Assembly: GCA_029252045.1 (NCBI GenBank)
Contig: JAQXCD010000002.1
Coordinates: 1-64,000, forward strand
DNA length: 64,000 bases
Source of the DNA: Sulfitobacter sp.
Lineage (GTDB): Bacteria > Pseudomonadota > Alphaproteobacteria > Rhodobacterales > Rhodobacteraceae
Direction: 5' to 3'
Numbering within the stretch: the stretch's first letter is position 1; each line of letters opens with the position of its first letter. Below are positions 25,591 through 34,418 of the stretch, in pieces. Below the pieces are notes generated by a model that did no database searches, was not told where the DNA came from, and saw nothing but the letters and a program-made list of their open reading frames with translations. The position numbers were made by a program, and so were the translations under genes.

Positions 25591-28034
25591 GTGAATTTCC
25601 AACCACGGCCCGCGTGGTCATTATTGGTGGCGGAGTTGTCGGCACATCGACATTGTACCATCTGGCCAAGGCCGGCTGGAAAGACTGCGTGCTGCTGGAA
25701 AAGAACGAACTTACAGCGGGCTCCACATGGCATGCGGCAGGCAACTGCCCGAACTTCTCCAGCTCTTGGGCAGTGATGAACATGCAGCGTTACGGGCTGG
25801 AGATGTACCGCACGCTGGGCAAGGACGTCGACTATCCGATGAACTACCACGTCACGGGCAGCTTGCGTCTGGCGCATACACGCGAGCGGATGATGGAGTT
25901 TGAACGGGTTGCTTCCATGGGAGCCTATCAGGGCCTCGAGATGGGTATGCTGACCCCTGCCGAGCTAAAAGAATACAACCCCTTTATGGAGGTGCACGAC
26001 CTTCAGGGTGGCATGTGGGATCCGCTGGACGGGGATATTGATCCTGCCCAGCTGACGCAGGCCATGGCCAAAGGTGCGCGTGAAGCAGGTGGCCGCATTG
26101 AGCGGTTCTGCCCTGTGACGGGTCTGGACCGTGACGGCGATGAATGGATCGTTAAAACTGAAAAGGGCGAGATCCGCGCAGAGATCGTTGTGAACTGTGC
26201 GGGCTATTACGCCCAGCGTGTGGGCGAGATGTTCAAGCCCTTCGGCGGCCGCACCGTGCCGATGGTCGTTATGTCCCACCAGTACTTCCTGACCGAGCCA
26301 ATCCCCGAGCTGGAAGCATGGACCAAGGAAAAGGGCCACAAGGTGCCGTTGGTTCGCGACGTGGATATCTCCTATTACCTGCGTCAGGACAAAGCCGGTC
26401 TGAACCTCGGACCCTATGAACGGAACTGCAAGGCGCATTGGGTCACGCCCGATGATCCGATGCCGGAAGACTTCAGCTTCCAGCTCTATCCCGATGATCT
26501 GGAGCGGTTGGAGTTCTATATCGAAGATGCGATGGCGCGGGTGCCGATCCTTGGCACAGCAGGCGTAGGCCGCAACATCAACGGCCCGATCCCCTACGCG
26601 CCCGACGGCTTGCCGATGATTGGCCCGATGCCGGGTGTGAAAAACGCCTTTGAAGGCCACTCGTTCACCTTCGGGATTGCGCAGGGGGGCGGTGCTGGCA
26701 AGGTGTTGTCGGAATGGATCATGCACGGGCAGACCGAGCTGGACATGTGGGCCTGTGATCCGCGCCGCTACACCGGCTACGCCGATCACGATTACACACT
26801 GGCCAAAGCGCTTGAGACCTACGGCCACGAATACGCGATGCACTTCCCGCACCACGCATGGACCGCAGGGCGTGATAAAAAGCTGTCGCCGGTTCATGCC
26901 AAAGTGTTGGAACTTGGCGGCCAGATGGGTGCGTACAACGGGTGGGAGCGCGCGAACTGGTTCGCCAAAGCGGGTGATGACACGTCCGAGGAAGCAACCC
27001 AGACATGGGACCGCAACGGCCCATGGGCACCGCGCATCAAGGAAGAGGTCGAGGCGGTGCGCGACAGCGTTGGCGTTTTGGACCTGCCTGGGTTCTCTCG
27101 CTTTAACCTGTCGGGTGAGGGTGCTGCGGAATACCTACGCGGGATGATTTCCGGCGGGTTGCCTAAGGTCGGTCGGATGAACCTTGCCTATTTCCCTGAC
27201 AGCCGTGGCCGTATTCTGACCGAGATGTCGATCATGCGTCACGACGAGGACTTTTTTACCCTGATCACCGCAGCCGTGGCGCAATGGCATGACTTTGACG
27301 TGTTGAACAAGAACCTGCCTGCAGGTTTGACCCTGACAGATCACACCGATGAATACTCGACGCTGATTGTTAGCGGCCCCAAATCGCGTGCGCTGTTCGA
27401 GGCTATGGGAACCGAAGCCGACCTGACGGCTGGGTGGCTCTCGACCCAACCTGCCAAGGTTGCAGGCATAAACTGTGCCTTGGCGCGGGTGTCCTTTGCA
27501 GGCGAGCTGGGTTGGGAAATTCATGCGGCACTGGCGGATATCCCGGCGCTGTACGATGCGGTAATTGCAGCGGGGGCGACACCTTTCGGGATGTACGCGC
27601 TGAACGCGATGCGGATCGAGAAGGGCTACCGCGCTTGGAAGGGTGATCTGTCCACGGATTACTCCTTGCTGGAAGCGGGTCTGGACCGCTGGGTGAAGCT
27701 GGACAAGCCGCAGGACTTCCCCGGCAAGGCGGCGCTGATTGCGCAAAAAGCCGAGGGCGTCAAAAAGCGCTTTGTCACAATGATTGTGGAGGCTGGAGAT
27801 CAGGACGCGCCGTACATGTCGACCGTCTATCACAAGGGCGAAGTTGTGGGCGAAACCACCAGTGGTGATTGGGGTTACCGGATCAACAAATCCGTAGCAC
27901 TGGGCACCATCCGCGCCGATCTGGCCGTGGCGGGCACCGAGCTGGAGATCAACATCTTCGGACGCATGTGCAAGGCAACCGTGCAAGAGGATCAACCGCT
28001 GTGGGATCCCGAAAACGCGCGGCTGCGTGCGTGA
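25587..28034 (+). CDS. FAD/GcvT fusion dehydrogenase (DMGDH/sarcosine-DH-like) A
   Basis: 815 residues. N-terminal DAO-type FAD domain (about 1-400): RVVIIGGGVVGTSTLYHL, covalent-FAD His in STWHAAG. C-terminal folate-binding GcvT domains (about 430-815): GVLDLPGFSRFNLSG, GELGWEIHA, NAMRIEKGYRAWKGDLS. The architecture is that of dimethylglycine and sarcosine dehydrogenases, which remove an N-methyl group and pass it to tetrahydrofolate. After WHAAG the sequence NCPNF departs from the usual LIAQLRA, so its amine substrate may differ from that of the second enzyme at 29555. Confidence 0.88.
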   Translation: MSEFPTTARVVIIGGGVVGTSTLYHLAKAGWKDCVLLEKNELTAGSTWHAAGNCPNFSSSWAVMNMQRYGLEMYRTLGKDVDYPMNYHVTGSLRLAHTRERMMEFERVASMGAYQGLEMGMLTPAELKEYNPFMEVHDLQGGMWDPLDGDIDPAQLTQAMAKGAREAGGRIERFCPVTGLDRDGDEWIVKTEKGEIRAEIVVNCAGYYAQRVGEMFKPFGGRTVPMVVMSHQYFLTEPIPELEAWTKEKGHKVPLVRDVDISYYLRQDKAGLNLGPYERNCKAHWVTPDDPMPEDFSFQLYPDDLERLEFYIEDAMARVPILGTAGVGRNINGPIPYAPDGLPMIGPMPGVKNAFEGHSFTFGIAQGGGAGKVLSEWIMHGQTELDMWACDPRRYTGYADHDYTLAKALETYGHEYAMHFPHHAWTAGRDKKLSPVHAKVLELGGQMGAYNGWERANWFAKAGDDTSEEATQTWDRNGPWAPRIKEEVEAVRDSVGVLDLPGFSRFNLSGEGAAEYLRGMISGGLPKVGRMNLAYFPDSRGRILTEMSIMRHDEDFFTLITAAVAQWHDFDVLNKNLPAGLTLTDHTDEYSTLIVSGPKSRALFEAMGTEADLTAGWLSTQPAKVAGINCALARVSFAGELGWEIHAALADIPALYDAVIAAGATPFGMYALNAMRIEKGYRAWKGDLSTDYSLLEAGLDRWVKLDKPQDFPGKAALIAQKAEGVKKRFVTMIVEAGDQDAPYMSTVYHKGEVVGETTSGDWGYRINKSVALGTIRADLAVAGTELEINIFGRMCKATVQEDQPLWDPENARLRA

Positions 28035-28639
28035 CAGGCCGCTTCACTGCTTTAACGGAGGATGACGTGAGCGCGGAGCTGGCAGTGTCTGTCGCCAGCA
28101 TGTCTGTCGGCATCACCGTGCCGCCTTGGAAAGACCTGCTGTGTCTCGATATCCTTGTCGAGGCGCGGGAGGAAACAGGCGGGGATGACCCGCTGATGCT
28201 GGTTTTCTCCAGCCAGCGGATGGATGTGCCGGTTGCAGCAGCCAAACCCGCTGGCAAGGCGATGTGTGACGGGGTGCATGTGGTTTGGCGCGAGGGGAGC
28301 GAGGATGATCTACAACCGCCCGCGTCGGTATATGACGGACGGCACGGGATGGTGACAACGATGGATCTGCGGCTGGCCCATAAGGCGGGCGCGACCTACC
28401 GGCTGGTGGTCAGCGGTGCGACCGAGTTTGTGCCGACGTTCCAGATTGATACAGATGTCACGCTGGATGGTTTTACACTAATGAATGACGACAAGACCGT
28501 AGATCAGGCGGTTGAGGATTGGTTTGCGGAGCATTTGGGCGACAGCGGCATGACGCCGGTTTGGTGCAAAGGCCCTTCGACCTATTGCGATATGTACTTT
28601 TACGAAGGCCTACCCGAACAGAATACAGGAGCGAAATAG
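28031..28639 (+). CDS. Unrecognised protein in methylamine cluster (202 aa)
   Basis: GTG-started, with the GTG overlapping the stop of the dehydrogenase (GTGA), and followed directly by the methyltransferase gene. 202 residues, soluble, mostly beta-type (LAVSVASMSVGITVPPW, LLCLDILVEAREETGG, TYRLVVSGATEFVPTFQI) with a short C-terminal helical part. No family is recognised, there is no signal peptide, and no cofactor motif is seen. Placement between two enzymes with no gaps argues for a subunit, chaperone or accessory role. An in-frame extension upstream of the GTG lies inside the dehydrogenase gene and is disregarded. Confidence 0.7.
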   Translation: MTGRFTALTEDDVSAELAVSVASMSVGITVPPWKDLLCLDILVEAREETGGDDPLMLVFSSQRMDVPVAAAKPAGKAMCDGVHVVWREGSEDDLQPPASVYDGRHGMVTTMDLRLAHKAGATYRLVVSGATEFVPTFQIDTDVTLDGFTLMNDDKTVDQAVEDWFAEHLGDSGMTPVWCKGPSTYCDMYFYEGLPEQNTGAK

Positions 28640-29542
28640 ATGGCGCAGATTACTCTTTTAGACGGCTCTATCGGGCAGGAACTGGTCAAGCGCAGCAATG
28701 CGCCTGCCACCAACCTGTGGTCCACCAGTGTGATGATCGACGAACCGGAGTTGGTGGGTGCTGTGCATGCGGATTACTTCGCGGCAGGTGCGACAATTGC
28801 CACCACCAATTCTTACGCTGTGCACCGCAACCGGTTGGAGCGGGTGGGGATCGAGGATCAACAGACCGCTTTGATTACCACGTCGGTGGACCAAGCGGTG
28901 CAGGCCCGTGATGCCCACGGCACCGGCCGCGTTGCGGGGTCTATGGGGCCGCTACTGGCCACCTACCGCCCTGACCTGATGCCTGATGTAGGGCTTGCGT
29001 CAGAGCAGTTCGCCGAGATGATAGCCCTGCTGGGAGACCGCGTTGACCTGCTGCTGGCCGAGACTGTCTGCTCAGTGCAAGAAGCCAAAGGGATTTTTCA
29101 GGGCTATGTCGCGTCTGGAACGGATAAACCGCTTTGGATGGCGTTCTCGGTCGATGATGAGGATGGGACCAAGCTGCGCTCGGGGGAGCCGTTGTTTATC
29201 GTGACGCAGATGATGCACCATTACAAACCTGCGGCGGTTTTGCTGAATTGCTCGCTGCCGGAAACTATTACCCAAGGCCTGCCGATCCTGACCGATTGCG
29301 GGCTGCCCTTTGGCGCCTATGCCAACGGGTTCACAAAGATCACGGATGCGTTCAAGCAAGACGCACCCACCGTTGATGCGCTGAGTGCGCGGACCGATCT
29401 GACACCCGAAGCTTATGCCGATCAGGTCATGAACTGGGTCAGTGCAGGTGCCACAATTGTCGGGGGCTGCTGTGAAGTCGGCCCTGCCCATATCGCCGAA
29501 ATCGCCCGCCGCTTGCATGCGGTTGGTCACACAATCATCTAG
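28640..29542 (+). CDS. Homocysteine S-methyltransferase family (betaine-type candidate)
   Basis: 300 residues of the Zn-dependent homocysteine S-methyltransferase barrel (Pfam S-methyl_trans). Zinc ligands C204 in LLNCSLPE and the pair C277-C278 in IVGGCCEVGPAHI are all present; substrate loop LLAETVCSVQEAK. Starts right at the end of the unknown 202-residue gene. Between two dimethylglycine/sarcosine-type dehydrogenases it most likely moves a methyl group from glycine betaine (or a related donor) to homocysteine, yielding dimethylglycine for the neighbours. Other methyl donors such as S-methylmethionine are possible. Confidence 0.85.
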   Translation: MAQITLLDGSIGQELVKRSNAPATNLWSTSVMIDEPELVGAVHADYFAAGATIATTNSYAVHRNRLERVGIEDQQTALITTSVDQAVQARDAHGTGRVAGSMGPLLATYRPDLMPDVGLASEQFAEMIALLGDRVDLLLAETVCSVQEAKGIFQGYVASGTDKPLWMAFSVDDEDGTKLRSGEPLFIVTQMMHHYKPAAVLLNCSLPETITQGLPILTDCGLPFGAYANGFTKITDAFKQDAPTVDALSARTDLTPEAYADQVMNWVSAGATIVGGCCEVGPAHIAEIARRLHAVGHTII

Positions 29543-29554
29543 AAAGGTTGCCCC

Positions 29555-31999
29555 ATGGCTGATGTCCCCTTCCACGCGCGTGTTGTCATTATTGGCGGCG
29601 GCGTGATCGGTTGTTCTGTTGCGTATCACCTTACCAAGCTGGGGTGGAAAGACGTTGTGCTGCTGGAGCGTAAGCAGCTGACCTCTGGCACCACATGGCA
29701 TGCGGCGGGCTTGATTGCGCAGCTGCGCGCCTCCAAAAACATGACCAAGCTCGCCAAGTATTCTCAGGAACTATATGGCAGCCTTGAGGAAGAGACAGGC
29801 GTTGCCACAGGTTTCAAACGCTGCGGTTCGATTACCGTGGCGCTGACGGCCGAGCGGCGTGAAGAGATTTTCCGTCAAGCGGCCATGGCGCGGGCCTTTG
29901 GTGTAGATGTCGAGGAAATCTCGCCCAAAGAAGTGCTGGAGCGCTATGAGCATCTGAACATCGAAGGTGTCACCGGCGGTGTCTATCTGGACAAGGACGG
30001 GCAAGGTGACCCCGCCAATATCGCGCTGGCGCTGGCCAAAGGTGCGCGGCAACGCGGTGGACGGGTGATTGAACGCACGGCTGTCACGGGCATCCGCCGC
30101 GAGGGACGGCGGGTGACGGGTGTGGATTGGCAAAGCGGCGATGAGACAGGCCACATCACTGCCGACATGATCGTGAATTGCGGCGGCATGTGGGGCCACG
30201 AAGTAGGCCGCATGGCAGGCATAAACGTACCCCTGCATGCGTGCGAGCACTTCTATATCGTGACCGAGGCCATCACTGGCCTGACCCAGATGCCTGTGCT
30301 GCGGGTGCCGGATGAATGCGCGTATTATAAGGAAGATGCCGGAAAAATCCTGCTGGGCGCATTTGAACCCAACGCTAAACCTTGGGCGATGGAGGGCATC
30401 CCCGCCGATTTCGAATTTGACCAGTTGCCCGAAGATTTCGACCACTTCGAGCCGATCCTTGAGGCCGCCGTCAACCGCATGCCCATGCTGGCCGATGCGG
30501 GCATCCACACCTTCTTTAACGGTCCTGAATCCTTCACGCCTGATGACGCCTATCACCTTGGCCTCGCGCCCGAAATGGACAACGTTTGGGTGGCCGCGGG
30601 CTTCAACTCCATCGGGATCCAGTCTGCGGGCGGGGCCGGCATGGCGCTGAGCCAATGGATGGACGCGGGCGAGAAGCCGTTCGATCTGGGCGATGTGGAC
30701 ATCAGCCGGATGCAGCCTTTCCAAGGCAACAAAACCTATCTGTTCGAGCGCTCAAAAGAGACGCTGGGCCTGCTTTATGCCGATCACTTCCCCTACCGGC
30801 AAAAGGCCACCGCGCGCGGTGTGCGCCGTACACCGTTCCACAATCAACTGCTTGAACGCGGCGCGGTGATGGGCGAGCTGGCCGGATGGGAGCGCGCCAA
30901 CTGGTACGCCCGTGCTGGGCAGGAACGCGAATACAAGTACAGCTGGCAGCGGCAGAACTTCTTTGACAACGTAGCTGCTGAACACAAAGCCGTGCGCACC
31001 AATGTCGGCATGTATGACATGTCGTCTTTCGGGAAAATCCGTGTAGAAGGCCGCGACGCCGAAGCCTTTATGAACTACATCGGCGGCGGCGACTATTCCG
31101 TGCCGGTGGGCAAGATCGTCTATACCCAGTTCCTCAACCGTCGTGGCGGGATCGAGGCGGATGTGACCGTCACGCGGATGGCGGAGCATGCCTATCTGGT
31201 TGTCACCCCTGCGGCGACCCGTTTGGCGGATGAGACATGGATGCGCCGCAATCAGGGTGACTTCAATGTGGTCATCACCGATGTGACCGCGGGCGAGGGC
31301 GTGCTGGCTGTGATGGGGCCGCGTGCACGGGACCTGTTGCAAGCGGTATCGCCGAATGATTTCAGCAATGCCGTGAACCCGTTTGGCACGGCGCAAGAGA
31401 TCGAGGTCGGAATGGGCCTCGGCCGCGTGCACCGCGTGACATACGTTGGTGAGCTGGGCTGGGAGATCTACGTCAGCGCCGATCAGGCGGGCCATGTGTT
31501 TGAGACACTGGCGGAGGCCGGACAGGACTTTGACCTCAAACTGTGCGGCATGCATATGATGGATACCTGCCGGATGGAGAAGGGCTTCCGCCACTTCGGT
31601 CATGACATCACGTCAGAAGATAATGTGCTGGAGGCGGGCCTCGGCTTTGCAGTGAAAACTGCCAAGCCGGATTTTATCGGGCGTGAAGCCGTGCTGGAGA
31701 AGAAAGAGGCGGGACTGGACATGCGCCTTGTGCAGTTCAAACTCACCGATCCGCAGCCGCTGCTCTATCATAACGAGCCTGTGCTGAGGGACGGCGAGAT
31801 TGTCGGCTTTATCAGTTCGGGGGCCTACGGGCACCATCTGGGGGGTGCGATGGGCATGGCCTATGTACCCTGCAAGGGCGAGACAGCTGCCCAACTGCTG
31901 GCGTCGACCTATGAAGTTGACGTCATGGGCACACGGGTCAAGGCCGAGGCCTCGCTGAAACCGATGTATGATCCCGCGTCCGAACGGGTGAAGGTGTAG
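29555..31999 (+). CDS. FAD/GcvT fusion dehydrogenase (DMGDH/sarcosine-DH-like) B
   Basis: 814 residues, same architecture as the protein at 25587. N-terminal FAD domain has RVVIIGGGVIGCSVAYHL and the covalent-FAD His in TTWHAAGLIAQLRA, the standard form in dimethylglycine/sarcosine dehydrogenases. C-terminal GcvT domains have VGMYDMSSFGKIRVEG, YVGELGWEIYVS and the DTCRMEKGFRHFGHD folate region. Expected to demethylate dimethylglycine or sarcosine to give 5,10-methylene-THF. Twelve-base gap from the methyltransferase gene. It is the last gene of the run. Confidence 0.9.
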   Translation: MADVPFHARVVIIGGGVIGCSVAYHLTKLGWKDVVLLERKQLTSGTTWHAAGLIAQLRASKNMTKLAKYSQELYGSLEEETGVATGFKRCGSITVALTAERREEIFRQAAMARAFGVDVEEISPKEVLERYEHLNIEGVTGGVYLDKDGQGDPANIALALAKGARQRGGRVIERTAVTGIRREGRRVTGVDWQSGDETGHITADMIVNCGGMWGHEVGRMAGINVPLHACEHFYIVTEAITGLTQMPVLRVPDECAYYKEDAGKILLGAFEPNAKPWAMEGIPADFEFDQLPEDFDHFEPILEAAVNRMPMLADAGIHTFFNGPESFTPDDAYHLGLAPEMDNVWVAAGFNSIGIQSAGGAGMALSQWMDAGEKPFDLGDVDISRMQPFQGNKTYLFERSKETLGLLYADHFPYRQKATARGVRRTPFHNQLLERGAVMGELAGWERANWYARAGQEREYKYSWQRQNFFDNVAAEHKAVRTNVGMYDMSSFGKIRVEGRDAEAFMNYIGGGDYSVPVGKIVYTQFLNRRGGIEADVTVTRMAEHAYLVVTPAATRLADETWMRRNQGDFNVVITDVTAGEGVLAVMGPRARDLLQAVSPNDFSNAVNPFGTAQEIEVGMGLGRVHRVTYVGELGWEIYVSADQAGHVFETLAEAGQDFDLKLCGMHMMDTCRMEKGFRHFGHDITSEDNVLEAGLGFAVKTAKPDFIGREAVLEKKEAGLDMRLVQFKLTDPQPLLYHNEPVLRDGEIVGFISSGAYGHHLGGAMGMAYVPCKGETAAQLLASTYEVDVMGTRVKAEASLKPMYDPASERVKV

Positions 32000-32036
32000 C
32001 GGTACAATCTAGACCTTTCGGATGGTGGTAACTTCC

Positions 32037-32058
32037 CCTACCCCTGCGGGGGTAGGAG
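32037..32058 (+). promoter_or_regulatory. Hairpin sequestering the rarD ribosome-binding site
   Basis: An eight-base-pair stem CCTACCCC (32037-32044) with GGGGTAGG (32049-32056) and a TGCG loop. The likely SD AGGAG (32054-32058) for ATG at 32065 lies in and beside the 3' arm, so folding would hide it. No T-run follows, so it is not a terminator. Confidence 0.5.
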
Positions 32059-32064
32059 AACCCC

Positions 32065-32982
32065 ATGCGAAATACAGATACCCCGCTTCCCACCACCAGT
32101 CAGGACACCCCGCAGGGGCTGTTGTTCGCGGGTGGTGCCTATGTGTTCTGGGGCTTCCTGCCGCTCTACATGAAGCTCCTGAGCCATATCCCCGTGGCCG
32201 AAGTGATTGCACACCGCGTGATCTGGTCCGTGCCGGTGGCTGCTGTAGTGCTGATCATCCTGCGCCGGACTGATACGCTGCGCGAGGCATTCCGCAATCT
32301 GCGCATGCTGGCGATGGGGTGTGTTACTGCGGCGCTGATCTCGCTGAACTGGGGACTGTATGTTTATGCCATCGTATCCGACCACGCACTTGATGCGGCC
32401 ATCGGTTATTATATTAACCCGCTGTTTAGCGTGTTTCTGGCAGCTGTTCTGTTGGGAGAGAAGCTGAACCGCGCGCAGCTTGTGGCCGTTGGGCTGGCGT
32501 TTGTCGCTGTGTTGGTTCTGATTTTTGATGCCGACCGCACGCCATGGCTGGCCTTTGGTATGATGCTTACATGGGGCTTCTATGCACTGGCGAAAAAGAG
32601 CCTTCCGATTGGCCCCAATCAGGGTTTCCTTATGGAGGTGCTGATCCTTCTGCCGCCGGCGCTGGCTTATGCCGTCTATATCGGTACGACTGGTGGCGCT
32701 CATTTCATGACAGGAAGCACCTATGACACTTGGCTGCTTTTGGGCTGCGGCGTGGTTACAGCGGTACCATTGTTGTTCTATGCAAATGGTGCAAAACGCC
32801 TGCGCCTGTCGACCATCGCCATTATGCAATACATCGCGCCAACGATGATCCTTCTCAATGCGGTGTTTATCTTCGGCGAGCCGTTTGGCCGCGCGCGCGC
32901 AATTGCATTGCCACTGATCTGGCTGGCGCTGGTCATCTACACGGTTTCAATGATCCGCCAGATGCGCACCAACCGCCCTTAG
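32065..32982 (+). CDS. rarD: EamA-family transporter RarD
   Basis: 305 residues with ten membrane segments in two EamA repeats: GLLFAGGAYVFWGFLPLYMKLL, EVIAHRVIWSVPVAAVVL, SLNWGLYVYAI and YINPLFSVFLAAVLLGEKLN are RarD hallmarks. It belongs to the drug/metabolite transporter superfamily; RarD's natural substrate is not established. Translation may be controlled by the hairpin over its RBS. Its stop overlaps the convergent NTF2-like gene by four bases. Confidence 0.9.
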   Translation: MRNTDTPLPTTSQDTPQGLLFAGGAYVFWGFLPLYMKLLSHIPVAEVIAHRVIWSVPVAAVVLIILRRTDTLREAFRNLRMLAMGCVTAALISLNWGLYVYAIVSDHALDAAIGYYINPLFSVFLAAVLLGEKLNRAQLVAVGLAFVAVLVLIFDADRTPWLAFGMMLTWGFYALAKKSLPIGPNQGFLMEVLILLPPALAYAVYIGTTGGAHFMTGSTYDTWLLLGCGVVTAVPLLFYANGAKRLRLSTIAIMQYIAPTMILLNAVFIFGEPFGRARAIALPLIWLALVIYTVSMIRQMRTNRP

Positions 32983-33389
32983 GACAGCGCGGATTTGTGC
33001 TTGAGGAAGGACGAATCCTTTGCCACGCGCTCGTTCATAGCAGCGCGTAAGGCACCAATGGTCTTGTAAGGACGCATGACCACTTCAAAGGTCTGCATCA
33101 ACCCGTCGTCATTGAGCGTAATCAGGTCGACGCCCACACAATCCAGCCCCTCAACCTTGCACTGGAACTCAAGCGCCCAATCTTTGCCCGAACCCATCAC
33201 ACGGCGATATTCGAAGTCTGTGAAAACCTGGTTCACATGGCCCAATACGGCAGCAACCGCATCGCGCCCGTTCCATGTTGCCCAATATGTCGGAGGTTGG
33301 AATTTGACGTCATCAGCCATAAGTGCAGGCACACCGCTATGGTCGCTGGCCAAAACAAGGTCGTGAAATTTCTGGATCGTTGGATGCAT
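32979..33389 (-). CDS. SnoaL/NTF2-like protein
   Basis: 136 residues from ATG at 33389 with SD GAGGAG. Fold signature: PTIQKFHDLVLASDHSGVPALMADDVKF and the sheet with GLDCVGVDLITLNDDGLMQTFEVVMRPYKTIGAL. Such proteins are small cone-shaped barrels that act as isomerases, hydrolases or scavenger domains; no function is assigned to this one. No partner gene in the same direction nearby. Confidence 0.8.
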   Translation of the reverse strand: MHPTIQKFHDLVLASDHSGVPALMADDVKFQPPTYWATWNGRDAVAAVLGHVNQVFTDFEYRRVMGSGKDWALEFQCKVEGLDCVGVDLITLNDDGLMQTFEVVMRPYKTIGALRAAMNERVAKDSSFLKHKSALS

Positions 33390-33465
33390 GACTGTACTCC
33401 TCTTTTGCAACAGCCTGCCACGCAGCGGGTTGAAAACCTACCCGCCGCGTGGGACTGAGGCAGCT

Positions 33466-34113
33466 ATGGACGCAACGTATTCCCCCCCGATGGACCCTTT
33501 GGAGGTTCTGCACCTCGATCACGAAGTCATTCTGGTCGACAAGCCTGCCGGTCTGCTCTCGGTCCCTGGTAAAGGGCCAGACCTGACCGACTGTCTGCTG
33601 GCTCGCGTCCAGACTGCTTTCCCCGATGCATTGTTGGTTCACCGGCTGGATCGGGACACATCGGGTGTTATGATCTTTGCGATGACGCCCTACGCCCAGC
33701 GGCATCTTGGTCTACAATTTGAAAAACGAATGACAAAAAAAACCTATATGGCGCGAGTCTGGGGTGTACCCGTCGAAAAGTCCGGCACTGTAGATTTACC
33801 ACTGATCGTAGACTGGCCCAACCGACCCCGTCAGATGGTGTGCCATGAAACTGGAAAAAGCGCGCAGACCGATTGGCGTGTGGTCAAAGATGAAGGCACC
33901 ACCGCCCGCATCCGCCTGACGCCGCACACTGGCCGAAGTCATCAGCTGCGTGTCCACATGCTCAGCCTCGGTCATCCTATCCTCGGCGATCCGTTCTACG
34001 CCACCGGTGAGGCGCTACAGTACCCGCGCATGATGCTGCACTCTGAGGAGTTACGGTTTAAGCATCCCGATGGCGGGCAATCGACCAAAGTACGTAGCAA
34101 GGCACCGTTCTGA
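33466..34113 (+). CDS. RluA-family pseudouridine synthase
   Basis: 215 residues from ATG at 33466. Catalytic Asp D62 in VHRLDRDTSG, plus KTYMARVWG and LTPHTGRSHQLRVHM, all in order for the RluA family. There is no S4 domain and it is short, consistent with RluA itself (23S rRNA U746 and tRNA U32), though other sites are possible. It isomerises uridine to pseudouridine in RNA. Upstream ATGs in frame would overlap the divergent NTF2-like gene. Confidence 0.87.
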   Translation: MDATYSPPMDPLEVLHLDHEVILVDKPAGLLSVPGKGPDLTDCLLARVQTAFPDALLVHRLDRDTSGVMIFAMTPYAQRHLGLQFEKRMTKKTYMARVWGVPVEKSGTVDLPLIVDWPNRPRQMVCHETGKSAQTDWRVVKDEGTTARIRLTPHTGRSHQLRVHMLSLGHPILGDPFYATGEALQYPRMMLHSEELRFKHPDGGQSTKVRSKAPF

Positions 34114-34148
34114 GAGCAGAGCGTTGTGGGCGCTGAAGGTGTGGGATC

Positions 34149-34331
34149 GAGTTTAAAGGCAAAATAAAGAAGGCCGTTAGCGTTCTGTTAATTCTGTCGG
34201 TCTAGATTAGTATGGCGCGGACAGCTGGAGAGCGACCCCGCGTGCAAAGTGAAGAAGCTCCGTCCTGTCGAAATAGTCAGGACGGAGTTGTTATTTACTC
34301 ACGCGCGCTTCTTTATTTTGCCTTTAAACTC
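34149..34331. repeat. 183-bp segment bounded by 24-bp perfect inverted repeats
   Basis: Arms GAGTTTAAAGGCAAAATAAA plus GAAG (34149-34172) and its exact complement (34308-34331) enclose 135 bases. Inside are a T/A-rich part (34173-34215) and a second hairpin (34258-34287). The segment fills most of the 305-base gap 34114-34418 between the RluA-type gene and the ALDH terminator and holds no ORF. It could be a small non-autonomous element of MITE type or a structured RNA locus. Target-site duplications were not evident. Confidence 0.6.
34258..34295 (+). terminator. Hairpin with T-rich tail inside the inverted-repeat segment
   Basis: Ten-base-pair stem CTCCGTCCTG/CAGGACGGAG, loop TCGAAATAGT, followed by TTGTTATTT. 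It would work as a terminator for a short RNA read rightward from around 34210, but a promoter is not clearly visible. Confidence 0.5.
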
Positions 34332-34362
34332 AATCCTGCCGCTTGACCGAGCGCCATGGGTA

Positions 34363-34393
34363 GAAAAGAAAAAGGGCCACCCACAGGCAGCCC
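34363..34393 (-). terminator. Terminator of the aldehyde dehydrogenase gene
   Basis: On the minus strand an eight-pair stem GGGCTGCC/GGTGGCCC (two G-U pairs) with loop TGTG is followed by TTTTTCTTTT, 26 bases after the ALDH stop. Confidence 0.8.
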
Positions 34394-34418
34394 CTTTCCC
34401 AATACTCTTGTGCGTATA

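Noticed and set aside
27869-28030. Upstream in-frame extension of the unknown 202-residue protein
   Set aside because: It overlaps the conserved C-terminus of dehydrogenase A; the GTG at the GTGA overlap is the better start.
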